64,000 nt of DNA from Phoronis australis (taxonomy: Eukaryota; Phoronida; Phoronidae): contig NMRA01000538.1 of the NCBI GenBank assembly GCA_002633005.1, positions 69,679-133,678 of the forward strand, written 5' to 3'. The notes under the pieces were generated by a model. It was not told where the DNA came from. It made no database searches and saw only the letters and a list, made by a program, of their open reading frames with translations. This document shows, piece after piece, positions 48,101 to 64,000 of this stretch; position 1 is the first letter of the stretch; each line of letters begins with the position of its first letter. The position numbers and the translations under genes are program-made.

Positions 48101-51100
48101 GCCACCTAGTGAATTTTGAGCGCCCCACTGTTGGTTATCAGAATCTTTATGCATTGCACACCTAAGCTCAGGACATTACTCGCTGTAATTTTTGAGTTGG
48201 CAAGGTTAGAGTTTTGAATTATGGGAAAAATTTTGTGGTTTCTGCTCGCAAGTGAGAATTTCTCACAGTGAGTGGATCGCTAGTATCTTGCATTAATGGA
48301 GTGAAGCCCTGGTGTTAATGAGCTTCGTATGGTAATAGTAAATTACTGATGAATGAGGTCATGACATTCTACTGAGGAAGACATACTTTGCTGAATGCAC
48401 AAGAAACATTCACATTTGAAGTAATTTAATATTAATCGTAACAGTCATATCAACAAAATATGTCTCCAGTCCAACAAAGTGCATTTCTCAAACTACCAAA
48501 AGTTGTGCAAGGCAAGACATCTTGTCTAATAAATGATAACCCAGCCACACTGAAAGCCAAGACAACTGAAACTAATGTGGCACCATATACCCACTTTTGT
48601 TCAGCTCTCCATTTTTCCTCCTCTTCTTTAATTTTCTTATGCATTAGCTGTATCTTTTCTTCATATTTCTTGGTATCAAGCCACTCTTCAAACTTTTTCA
48701 CTTTTGATTTGCTTCCCTTTGCTTTCCTGAAAACAAAAATGTCAAAATAAGTTGAATAGCTTTAACTAAAAACATAAGAAAGTAATCAATTAACAAAAAT
48801 AACAACAGCTACTGACAGCAATCAAATTCACAGTCGATCTGGCCCATTCAGCAACATTAGGCAGTCACCTAAGAATTGTGGTGACCAAGGAGCTTGACTT
48901 CAAGCATTAGAGTGCTACTAGAAATACGTAAGGGACTCTCATGTCATATATTGCCTTCCAAAGACTGGGACCAGCTCTGAACAGGTCCCAGCAGTCAAGT
49001 CTATTGTACCTCATTGGACTATTAAGTACAGGCATGGCTGAGAACACGAAAATAATTCTACGAAGATGAATTCCTTTAGTGATGCAATGTGACCAGCAGT
49101 CATGATGTTGCTCATCACATGGAATTTACAGTTTCATACTACTTCAAGGAAAACTAATAAAAATCAGACTTTACACACCAGGAATTAAAAACAAGAAATA
49201 TTTTAGAAGGAATACCCCCAAGTGTAAGAATTGGACGTCCGTCTGGTACATGAGTAGAGCAAGTTTAAAACATCTAATGTGATTTGTAATAATATTGAAG
49301 AAAGGCAGATTGAATAAGCAAGGAATCAGGACTCGGGTCTAATCTCCGAACTCAGACTTGAAGCTTAAGAATCATGTCACATGATCTGAGTAGAAATTTT
49401 TAAGTATAATTGAAGTGTGTTAAGGCACTAGTCAATTTTCGAGTTAAGTTTCGGGTGCAGAGATTAGACGGCAGGCCCTGATGTATTTTCACAAGAATGC
49501 AGAAGGCTGTTAGAGTAAGATACAACCAATCTAAGTTACTTTGGGTAGAAAAGATAAAGTGTCAAGGGAAATATCCTCAAGTGATAGTCACTGGACTTAC
49601 ATAAACATCCAAACTTCAATTTTATTGGTTCTGCCTATGGCACAGAAATTAATCCAGACTAGGATCATGCCAACATATTGGCTAGATATATTTATGTAAC
49701 ATATTCCATGTTGAAATATCTTAACATTGGAAATAAAAGTTTTAGTGATTAAACCTGACAGACAAATTCAGCGCTTAAAAGAGGTCTGTCTGAACTATTC
49801 CAAAATGACAATATGGTGAAGTTTCTTCAAATTCGAACAAAAATGATTGCCAAAATAGTCGTTGTCCATTTTTCAAAAGTTCAATGCAATGTTAAGAGAA
49901 ATGCTTGAAATTTCATTGTGGTTTTGTTGATGACAGCTGTACAAAATAAACTATGCAAATAATGAAGTAAAGCTTTCTTTGTTCATTTTTCTTGAAAATT
50001 TTGATAATAATATAAAATTTCGCAACTCCGTCATATCGTGTTCTAAATTAAAGAAACTTTCGCTAAAATAGTCTCAGTGAATCCTGGAACAGACCACATC
50101 AACTGCACTTTTCCTAAGTTTAACTATCACATACCATACATGCACACATTGAACTCCAAGCTTCTATATTTGAAAGAATGTGTTTTTGTAAATTTTAGGA
50201 GCTTCCTTATTGGTGCAGGCAAATAAGTGTTCCTTGTTCTGGTTGCTGTCCTTTACTGGAAGTTTTGGACATTTTACCCTCTCTTAGAGTTTCTCAATTA
50301 ATTTCTTAATGTTAAAATGAAGTCACGTCAACATCTATAAAGTGGATAATAGAACCTTCACTCAAATGATGAAAAGCTTGCTCTTTGATTTCATTGAAAT
50401 GTTTCACATTTATGTCCATATGCCCGGGTTCAGATATGGGTTCAGCTTCAAATAAAGGCATGTATGTCTAAATGTGTGCATATGAAACAGATCAGCAAAA
50501 ATAAGTATAGTTTGACAATGAGAATCAGTCAGCAGAAGAGTTTCACTATTGCTACTGCATATGGGTACAGGAGGGATACCAGCCGCATGGCTAGAAACAG
50601 GCAAGGGATGTGAAACTACGCTACAGCTTTACTCGTACCGTTTGTGGTCCATTGCAAATGACACAGCATGTTTGCAAGCTCTACAACATCAATTGATTAT
50701 TCATAGTTGTTATTATACAGAAGGAAGCTGATCGATAAATGTTTTACACACAACAAATAAGTATAGTAAAAGAAAAATCAGAGCAGACTAGAATTCATAA
50801 ATGCAAGTCAGCCAAAATACGAAAAGCATGCACAGAGATAAATTATAAACTGTCATGCTAAAACATGACAGTTGATGAAGCTGCAAAGCGATATTAGTCA
50901 AATTGTGTCTAATTTCATTTTCTTTAAAAGTGTTAAAGTATAAAGTTGCAAAATATTGATTTTTAACATTTCTAATCAATCTAGATATTTGCATGTTAAA
51001 AATCAAGAAGTGTACTTTGCAATTTTCCCTGATTTTTAATAATAATACTTTTCCTGACTTTTTACAAAAAAAAAACAATTTGTGGGATCGCTACAAAGAG

Positions 51101-54100
51101 AGAAAATGTATTCATGGCATTTGATAGATTTTTAGCAAGAAGAACACATGTGCAAAAAACTAACTTTGCTTTGGCTTTCTTTGGCTTTGCGCTGCCAGGT
51201 GGGGTCGCTACACCCACACTCCGTTCTTCTATTGGTTCTAAGATTCCAACTTGACCTGAAGTGATAATGGCAAGTGACATAAAGGAATTGAATGTTCCAG
51301 TTTTGACAGAATCACACCAACAATAAGTAGATCTGCAGTCAAAACAGCAATGAAGTAATCACTCAACTCTGTAATAAATCTCAACTGCATGATGAACAAG
51401 AAAATTTCTACAAAATTTAACAAATTAAATTTTAAATTTTCAAAAGCTTATCACTCTGCTGCAAACCGTCTAAGTTGTATCAAATACAGTTTGGTGATAT
51501 AAGTAAGATGAACACTGTGTTGACAAAAATGTAATACTGCTTTTGGTTGTTTTTGATGAGAATTCTGGCAAAATAAAATGAAATTCCACATTTTCATGCC
51601 ATTTGATATTTCATGAGTAATATCACATATTGCATAACCAATAGCAAGTTAATAAAGAAGCCCACTCGGTGAAATGAATATTTTTTCTTTCTTTACAACA
51701 GCACTGGCCAATTAACATTTCATCCACTGGGCCAGCGTTTCACATGCAATCAAAGGACTTTTCTCCACACCAACTAACCAATCAGACTTCTCTTTGACTT
51801 TTTCTCGTCCAGTTTGGTTCCCACTGCCTCCAGTTCCTGTCAATAATAAAGTGATTTAGCATTGTTAGTGATCGTAAGAACCATGTCCCAGGTCACCAAG
51901 ATAGCAATAGAAAGCAGTCGAATTATGATTGACATACTCATAACCTACATGTTTTTATGTGGGTGGATTATTACCTATAGCTGAAGATGCTAGTAAAACA
52001 ATAAAAACCCATCTACGTAAAACATGAGCAATCTCAGTTTTCCTACAAGACGTTTTTCTTTCCCTTAAAATACTTTTATCATTGATGTTTTTTAATTAAT
52101 TTTGTTCTCTTGGGAAGTTAATGAAACATAATATCAAGACAAAACATGGCAGACAGAGAGTCAGAGAGAGAATATCAAACTGACTTAATTTTGTTTCCAC
52201 GAGATTATTTGCAATGGCTACATTATGGTGTTTGTTCTTGTGATGAAGAATATCGTCAGTGTTCCATATCAAAAGTGAGATAACATGTGAATGTGATTGC
52301 GTCTTCCGAGTGTGTTTGAATCAAAGCATTCACCTCATCTATGGCTTCATCTTCATCTTCTTCTTCCTCTTCTTCTTCGTCATCACTTTCTTCAAACCTT
52401 TTCTTCAGCGGCTTTCGTTTTGATGCACTGAATCCTGTGCCTTCAAACTCTCCAGGAGGTAATATATTACTCAGGTATACCTGGGCTTGGAAGCCCGTGA
52501 GCCAAACAGGAAGAGCAGAGTCAAAATATTGATGCGCGAATCGTTCACGTTCGCCAAGTTTTGGTTTAGCTTTAACAGCATCTGCTCGCTGCTGCCATCG
52601 CCAGAGAAACAAGTGGCGCTCACAGTCTTTTTGGTTAAACTTGGTGGATATCGTCAAGGCACTCTCTCCAAAACTGTCCTCTCCATCAATATTTGCACCT
52701 GTGCAAAAAAGCTCACTAAATCCAATATCTTTACTAGGTGATGTTTTGTGACAACAGAGCAAGAATTATGCAGACTAAAGAATTCTTAAACTTTATTTTT
52801 GGAGAAATATGACAAATAGAGAATAAAATTTGACTTCTACGTCATATTCTTGAAGGTGAAAAATTAAGCACTGGGTAAAAAATAATATATTATTACCTTC
52901 ATTGTGATAATTCAGTTGATCCAGTACAACATCAATATTCAAATTTATTTCAAAATAGAGTTTATTCACCGCTCTTACAAAAAGCTGGAAGACCACATCA
53001 AACTATCTCTCAGAAAATTAACGGAACATGAACATTATGCGTCAAAAGTTGACATTATTTTACCACTGTCCAACAATGTATCAACAATAGTTCCATGCCC
53101 AGCCGCAGTAGCTACATGCAAGGCAGTCCTGCCAAGAGGGGTCGCTGCATTCACATCGGCTCCTGTGAAAAAGTGAGGCGGACACAAAAAATTATGATAA
53201 CCATCGGATAGAGACAACATAATAATAATAAAAATTTAATATAATAATAATACAGCTTAATAATATTAACAATAATAATAATAATGATACCAATATTAAT
53301 AACAACATTTCAAAGATCTTAGAGGGTTTTGAAAGTATTACAAAAATATCACCAATTTCAGATAAAATAATTGCCAATTCAAAAAAATATTGTTAGGTGG
53401 GAGCTATGGTACAGAATTTGAACATGGAAAAGCATTAATTTGGAACAATGTATTTCTTATGGAGAAAATAAAACTTCACTTGTCTGTCATATTGAGTCCT
53501 AAACTGGGAAGAGTTTACTGTAACATTTTAGAAGAAATGTTAAGATTTATTGTTCATGGAGTAAAATTTGATCCTATCACATACCCTTTGAAAGAGCCAG
53601 AACTAAAATGCATCAACTGAACATCAAAACGATTTTCAAAAATAAACCAATATCACTATTAAACAAAATTTAGATACAAATCACAGCACTACAAAAGATT
53701 ACCTGAAGCAATCAATTTTTCACACATGCGCTTGTGACCTCTGTGGGCAGCGATGAAAAGCGCCACAAAAGCCCTCTCCCTCAGTAAGTTTTCCTTGGCC
53801 CTCCTGCTCATGTAATCCACCACGGGGGTGTGGTAAATAGCACCTGGAGCCACGCCCAGCCTTTTTATCTAAACACCAAATGAGGGTTAGCAGTTAGTTT
53901 GTGTGGGACAGCAGAAATATCAGTAAAGAAAGACATCAAAACCAGAGTACAATTTCATAAATCTTGGTCTTTTAGCTCTGTCACACAGGATATTGTCATG
54001 TATTACACGCAAAGCATATGACATTAATTCTGCTTCCAGTCATGAGTAACTTAGATTAATAATACACACATGGCTTTGCAACAAACTCAGTGACAGAGTT

Positions 54101-55475
54101 CAAGTAGACTGACAATTACATACAAAAAAGACTGAGTAAAAGACAGTCTAATAAAAACCATAATCTTGAAGAACAATAAGAATACGACAAAAACATCTCT
54201 ACACATTTTTCTTAAGTATATAACGTAACTAATGATACACAGGTGCTATCCTTTGGAGTGGTTTAGTTGGCAAGTTGCTCCTTTGCGAGGCAGTGCATTA
54301 ATTAGTGACTCATATATCAAAGATCATCTGTTACAAGGTTTCAGCAATTGAAAGTAAAATTTGTTTTTGGACAGCTTTTATTCAATATCATGAATTTTCT
54401 TGTATAATAGACTTCTACTTTCTTAAAATATTAACTGTGCCTGGAATAACCTTGAGTTAACTTTTTAAAAAAATATTGCTGCATTGACAAATAGCATCAC
54501 AATTATGTCTTTTGACAAAAATTACTGATTCCTTACCCGAGCACATACTTCAGCAGTCTTCTCATTCCAAATGTTTTTATCATATAGAGTAGTATAACAC
54601 TATCCCTCATTTGTGTTAACTGAACTGATTAAAGTTCTTAATTCTTAGACTACCAATATACAAATTACCAAAGAGTGACCATGAACTCAGCATTGTCTAA
54701 CACAACATCATACCTCGTCTATGTCATTTGAAGCCACGGCCTCCACTAGCGAGGACCATTGGTGCCACACCCGCAGACAGATGGTGCCACTGGGAACAAT
54801 GTCATTGTGCTTGATGTCAGTGGAGTCAATTAGCTCACCTAGAAGCAAGAGTATGCTCTCATTGCAACCTTCAGCATTTCATAATTAGCAAACAGAACAA
54901 ACAACACATTTGCCAGGTTAAAAGTATTACCTGTTTAGGAATCACAAATGTATGAATTCAATAAAATATCAAGCACTATACAACATTACAGTCATACAAA
55001 CGCCTGGGGAAGAATTTTTCTGAGTAGGCTAAAAACCTCAAATGCTCAAGGAATTACAGATTCATAGACTTTTATCAGTTTTAAATAATTGCTCAGTGAC
55101 TGGTACGTTAGTAGATACCAATTCCAGTTCCATACACAGTAAAATTTGAAGTCAGTTTCTAGTTCTTACAATTTCCAAATAATATTTGCTAACTTTTGAG
55201 TTAACTAGTGTCAGCAAATGAAACTCATTGGTTGAAGTGCAAATGATACCTTCATCCAAATAGGTCAATCGCTGCAGATGCGTAGGTATTCCAGCTGCAA
55301 ATTCGATATGGTCTTTCAGTTTTCTAATTGTCATATCTTGAGTGATGTTTTTCAAGGTGTATTTCTCCTTAGTGTCCAACAGTTTCACATATATCTTGAA
55401 ATGATTAGCATTCTTCCCCATGGTAGCCATGCGGCTAAATGTCCGACTGTTGCTTGTCACAGGCAATATATCCAT
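44875..55475 (-). CDS. ANKRD60: Ubiquitin-like/ankyrin protein, ANKRD60-like (complete)
   Basis: Nine exons (55475-55250, 54838-54714, 53868-53703, 53162-53064, 52698-52334, 51836-51779, 51255-51165, 48726-48595, 45181-44875) join in consistent phase to 1569 bp, 522 aa. Residues about 24-115 form a ubiquitin-like fold: DMTIRKLKDHIEFAAGIPTH, LQRLTYLDEG, then DIVPSGTICLRVWHQW. Three ankyrin-type repeats follow: RAFVALFIAAHRGHKRMCEK, ADVNAATPLGRTALHVATAA, and NIDGEDSFGESALTIS. This layout matches ANKRD60, whose function is not well known. The tail, from about residue 220, has an acidic run (ESDDEEEEEEEDEDEA), basic KPKKAKAK and Lys/Glu-rich helices (IKEEEEKWRAEQ) likely to coil; human ANKRD60 as I recall it lacks most of this. 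Start: first in-frame ATG, with alternatives at Met16 and Met19. Confidence 0.82.
48595..48726 (-). CDS. ANKRD60: ANKRD60-like exon 8
   Basis: Acceptor TTTTCAG|GAAAGC, donor CAAAA|GTGGGT, phase 2 to 2; Lys/Glu-rich helix FEEWLDTKKYEEKIQLMHKK. The alternative donor four bases on (GTATAT) would put the next exon out of frame. Confidence 0.75.
51165..51255 (-). CDS. ANKRD60: ANKRD60-like exon 7
   Basis: Acceptor CTTCAG|GTCAAG, donor GCAAA|GTTAGT, phase 1 to 2; encodes VGILEPIEERSVGVATPP and a basic end KPKKAKA. Confidence 0.72.
51779..51836 (-). CDS. ANKRD60: ANKRD60-like exon 6
   Basis: Acceptor TTGACAG|GAACTG, donor ATTG|GTTAGT, phase 0 to 1; encodes ELEAVGTKLDEKKSKRSLI. Confidence 0.7.
52334..52698 (-). 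CDS. ANKRD60: ANKRD60-like exon 5 (ankyrin 3, acidic run)
   Basis: Acceptor TGCACAG|GTGCAA, donor GATGAG|GTGAAT, phase 1 to 0. Encodes a divergent ankyrin repeat, then RHLFLWRWQQRADAVKAKPK and an acidic run. Reading through the donor would add about 26 codons and a stop at 52256, a possible shorter isoform. Confidence 0.8.
53064..53162 (-). CDS. ANKRD60: ANKRD60-like exon 4 (ankyrin 2)
   Basis: One 33-residue ankyrin repeat in one exon (ADVNAATPLGRTALHVATAA...), phase 1 to 1, acceptor TTCACAG|GAGCC, donor AGTG|GTAAAA. Confidence 0.92.
53219..53306. repeat. AAT-rich microsatellite
   Basis: Imperfect AATAAT runs in the intron between exons 3 and 4 of the ANKRD60-like gene. Confidence 0.85.
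53703..53868 (-). CDS. ANKRD60: ANKRD60-like exon 3 (ankyrin 1)
   Basis: Acceptor TGTTTAG|ATAAAA, donor TTCAG|GTAATC, phase 0 to 1. Encodes IKRLGVAPGAIYHTP and RERAFVALFIAAHRGH, the segment most similar to ANKRD60. Confidence 0.85.
54714..54838 (-). CDS. ANKRD60: ANKRD60-like exon 2
   Basis: Acceptor CTTCTAG|GTGAGC, donor GACGAG|GTATGA, phase 1 to 0. Completes the ubiquitin-like domain (HNDIVPSGTICLRVWHQW) and starts VEAVASND. Contains no complete ATG-initiated ORF, so it is found only by splice and phase logic. Confidence 0.85.
55250..55475 (-). CDS. ANKRD60: ANKRD60-like exon 1 (ubiquitin-like)
   Basis: From ATG to GATGAAG|GTATCA, phase 1. Encodes KIYVKLLDTKEKYTL and the ubiquitin-like helix and strand. 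Confidence 0.85.
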
Positions 55476-58002
55476 ACCACGTGGTGTTCAGTTCATCATT
55501 GATTTTTCATCATGCTTCCAGTGGTTGTTTTCATGGCATAGCTGAAATAATGGATTAACATGTATCATTATGTACTGGAAACTCTATGACTTAGTTTTCT
55601 AGTAGAATTTTGCTATTTCTAAAATTACCGACTAAGTCCGCCAAGCGCAAACCGCAAAGCTGATAATTCCATGTAAAAACCCGTCATTGTGGACTCAGTG
55701 TTTGGAGTTAAAATCTCGAAACAAATAAACAAACTAAAACATCAGATAGACAATTTGATATATACTGGTTACGACAAATTATCCTTTTCTTTTAACATTA
55801 CAGAAATCAAATCTAATCTTATTATGTGTGCAATTTGTTAGTTAGGCTATATGCATAACGTCCAGAGTGGGCCGCAGGCACATTAGAAACAGGACCAGTG
55901 TCATGATACCTTGTACTTTATAACAGATGTACAAGCAAGAACCACTAGGATCAATCCCCATGAAATTATCATGACTGTTTCGATGTAATTCATTTAGTGT
56001 GAAGCAGAGCAATATAATCACTGCAACAATGACTTCTACAATAATTCTATGGAGTGTGGTAGATAATTGGCCTGTGCATCATGTGATCCTTAAACAAAAG
56101 ACTGCCGAGGATGCTTAACAATAGATCAGGTTAATATCCAATTTGAAAACTGTTAGTTCCCTGAGGAGTAGAAAGTGATGCTTGGTTCTCAAAATCAAAG
56201 ACCACCAAAAAGTACTATTGCTATTATTGAACACTTTGTTATAAATAGCTATCAGAAAAATTGGTCACCTGTTATTTCAGATGCAGTCTCTATTGCGAGC
56301 AAATGATAGCAATATACAAAAGAAATATTAACGGTTGTAAGTAAATACATGGGGCTGTAGCCCCCACCCCTCACTTTTTAGTGCTGTGCCGGCCATGAAA
56401 TAGAACTACAGGGAGCTATCCATAATGAAAAATATATGTGACTGTATATAAAACAATTAAGGTAGAATAGACCTACTACCCTTATAGGTTTAACAGAATG
56501 TTCTCATGGGCACAGCCAGTGAATAGCACACACCATCTAATGTGAGGGCAATGCATCAGGCGAATGAGTATTGTCAAATGACCACCTGTCATCATACTCT
56601 AATTCATACTCCATTCCATTTATCCACAGAATAAAATGTCTTGGGGGAAGGGAGGGGGGGGGGGNNNNNNNNNNGGGGGGGGGTAAAGTCATTAAACACA
56701 TAACATCAGTCCCCATCTCCTACAATGCTCTGCTCTCAGACAACTGCCCTACGAGGAACGCAGGGCAAACTCCATAACCTCATGAGACCTAAATCGGAAA
56801 AATGAGTTACATGTATCTATCTGTAGTTATTTAACGTAGTCCACCATGTACAAAATCGCTTCTGACTCAGTCTTATCACCCACTGCATGCATTCATTGAG
56901 CCACCAACAAAATAACCCTCAGTTGTAGTTGCATATGAACAGGACATTTAAAAAACTTGTAATTGTTCCCTGTTATTTTCTTATATGTTTTGGTTAGATA
57001 TACAGTATTTACCGTGTCTTCTGCATCTGCGGAAGAATCTTAAAAACAACGAAGATTGACCTACTTGAATAGTGAGGTCAGATTGAGCTTGTTACTACAA
57101 GGAAAATGTTAATTGTGGATAGATTTTGTTTTGTTTAAAGACCATTCTTAACAGACTTTTTATGCTACTGCTAGTAAGGAATCTGACAATATCTTCTAAC
57201 ACAAAACCGCTTCTTGTATTGTTTACCATCAACGGTCACAGGCAAGTTAGATCTTATCAATATTTTGGTTTGCAAGCCGTGGTACATTTAGGTGGAATGT
57301 TTATGAAAGTAACAAAATGACAAATCGATGTTCTTACAACTGCGTCAACAGAGGTCAAACCCCACTCCCTCCGTAACAATGTTGCAAGCGAGGATGCACG
57401 GTTATGGAACTTCGATGACAATGTATGTGTCTCCAGGTTCCCTACACATCATATGGGCTAAATTCCATTCACCACTCAAAGGTATCTCTCTTACAAAAAT
57501 AAACTTCCTCTGAGTCTGACTCCGTCTGTTCCTGGAAGTGAGATGTTGTCAAAATCTTGTCAAAATCTTGATACCTTTACAAATGCCTTAACTTACTTTT
57601 TATACCTAGGTTGTGAATTGCAACAAACATCTAAACAGAAGCAGCCGCCTATATTGAATTTAAATAAGTTCTAATGTCACTTAAAGGAGACCGTTTTAAT
57701 ACAAACTTCTTCCGTCGACCCATTCGAGCCTCCATGTTGTTTATCTCGCATCTCGTAGCTACCGGTACGATCCACATTATTTTTTAAAATGCATTTTATC
57801 ACAATAAAAAATCTGAATATTTTTACTGACAAGATTCAAGAGACACACTATACAAAACCTATCCTTTATCTGTCTTTTTGTTATTGAAAATGATTTTTTG
57901 TTTTATTCTCATAAAGATTTGTGGGCCTTCATTTCACAAAATATCCCGGATGTAGCTGCAGTTGTGGATTACCTAAGTGGGTGATTTAAAGTTGTTCCAA
58001 AC
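55476..58002. other. Head-to-head interval, ANKRD60-like gene and NDUFV2
   Basis: 2.5 kb between divergent start codons. It contains a G-rich tract interrupted by 10 N (about 56643-56683) and a single foldback-arm relic near 56170. Promoters must lie here, but no confident element is visible. Confidence 0.6.
56643..56683. repeat. Poly-G tract with 10-N gap
   Basis: GGGGGAAGGGAGG followed by G runs on both sides of N 56665-56674. Length therefore unknown. Confidence 0.9.
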
Positions 58003-63586
<5,584 letters not shown>

Positions 63587-64000
63587 GTAAGTATAATACT
63601 GTGAATGTTAGAGTTGGTTATGGTTAAAACCCAAGGATTTGAATATTCGGCAATCAGAATAAAGCATTGTGTCGTCATCATGATGGCTAATTCTGTTAAT
63701 GGCAAAAATGACTAGTAGTAACCAATATGGCAGCAGGGCTCTAATTCTCACCTGAGGGGAAAGGTGTCTGTGCCTTTGAAAAAGGAAATTTTTTGCTGAG
63801 GGGAAGATTCCGTCCCATGCCTTTCACCACCAATGCCTTAAGTAGCCTAAACTAATGTTTTGCAGAGGTGATTTGAAACTTGAAGGGAATTTTTTAATCA
63901 TAGGAGGGGAATTTCGCGTGATTTTCATATGTTTTTCATAATTAAGAGTGGGGCCCAGGAATTCCGGGTCATTTCATCTGAATACTTTTAGTGTGTACTG
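63587..64000. other. Right edge, NDUFV2 intron 7 with family E end
   Basis: Intron after exon 7. GTCGTCATCATGATGGCTAA near 63670 and GGTCATTTCATCTGAATACT near 63977 resemble the element at 59862, so another family E copy probably runs to or past the edge. Confidence 0.5.

Larger units (their letters stand above)
45182..55249. other. Introns of the ANKRD60-like gene
   Basis: Intron stretches over 300 bases: 45182-48594, 48727-51164, 51837-52333, 53869-54713 and 54839-55249, plus shorter ones (51256-51778 and 53163-53702 with an ATT/AAT microsatellite). No other exon or structured element recognised. Confidence 0.7.

Noticed and set aside
57126-57513. Two small plus-strand ORFs upstream of NDUFV2
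   Set aside because: About 60 codons each, no recognised similarity, within expectation for AT-rich intergenic sequence.

Overview
This is a stretch of animal nuclear genome: AT-rich, intron-dense, with GT-AG introns, long interspersed repeats and assembly gaps (runs of N at 6122-6439, 27363-27744 and 56665-56674, single ambiguous bases at 30142 and 59475). There are no operons, ribosome binding sites or CRISPR arrays. Four protein-coding genes can be built exon by exon with fully consistent reading phases. Protein content, exon structure and gene order suggest an invertebrate deuterostome (hemichordate, echinoderm or lancelet type). The species cannot be named from the sequence alone.

Layout. 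(1) Positions 22-10799, minus strand: a 12-exon gene whose N-terminal half matches the OB fold of the shelterin/telomerase-recruitment protein ACD (TPP1); its 3' end lies beyond the window edge. (2) Positions 13259-41334, plus strand: a complete three-exon PAR6 cell-polarity gene (PB1, semi-CRIB, PDZ; 337 aa) with introns of 7.7 and 19.4 kb. (3) Positions 44875-55475, minus strand: a nine-exon gene (522 aa) with an N-terminal ubiquitin-like domain, ankyrin repeats and a long charged tail, closest to ANKRD60. (4) From 58003, plus strand: the first seven exons of NDUFV2, the 24 kDa [2Fe-2S] subunit of mitochondrial complex I, running off the right edge and carrying a one-base frameshift in its seventh exon.

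ACD and PAR6 stand head to head about 2.5 kb apart. ACD and PARD6A are also divergent neighbours on human chromosome 16q22.1, so this looks like an ancient gene pair, with cAMP-response-element-like sites between them. PAR6 and the ANKRD60-like gene converge tail to tail; the ANKRD60-like gene and NDUFV2 are again head to head. The four genes belong to unrelated processes (telomere protection, polarity, unknown scaffold, respiration), so their proximity reflects genome architecture and not a pathway.

The non-coding space is rich in repeats. PAR6 intron 2 holds two near-identical copies of a roughly 3 kb segment, each with a tRNA-like SINE head. Only the first copy contains a 1 kb terminal-inverted-repeat element with a TA target duplication, so the second copy preserves the empty site. 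Foldback elements cluster around the ACD/PAR6 promoter region, a 153-bp mariner-type MITE sits between those genes, and several dispersed families occur in two to four copies.
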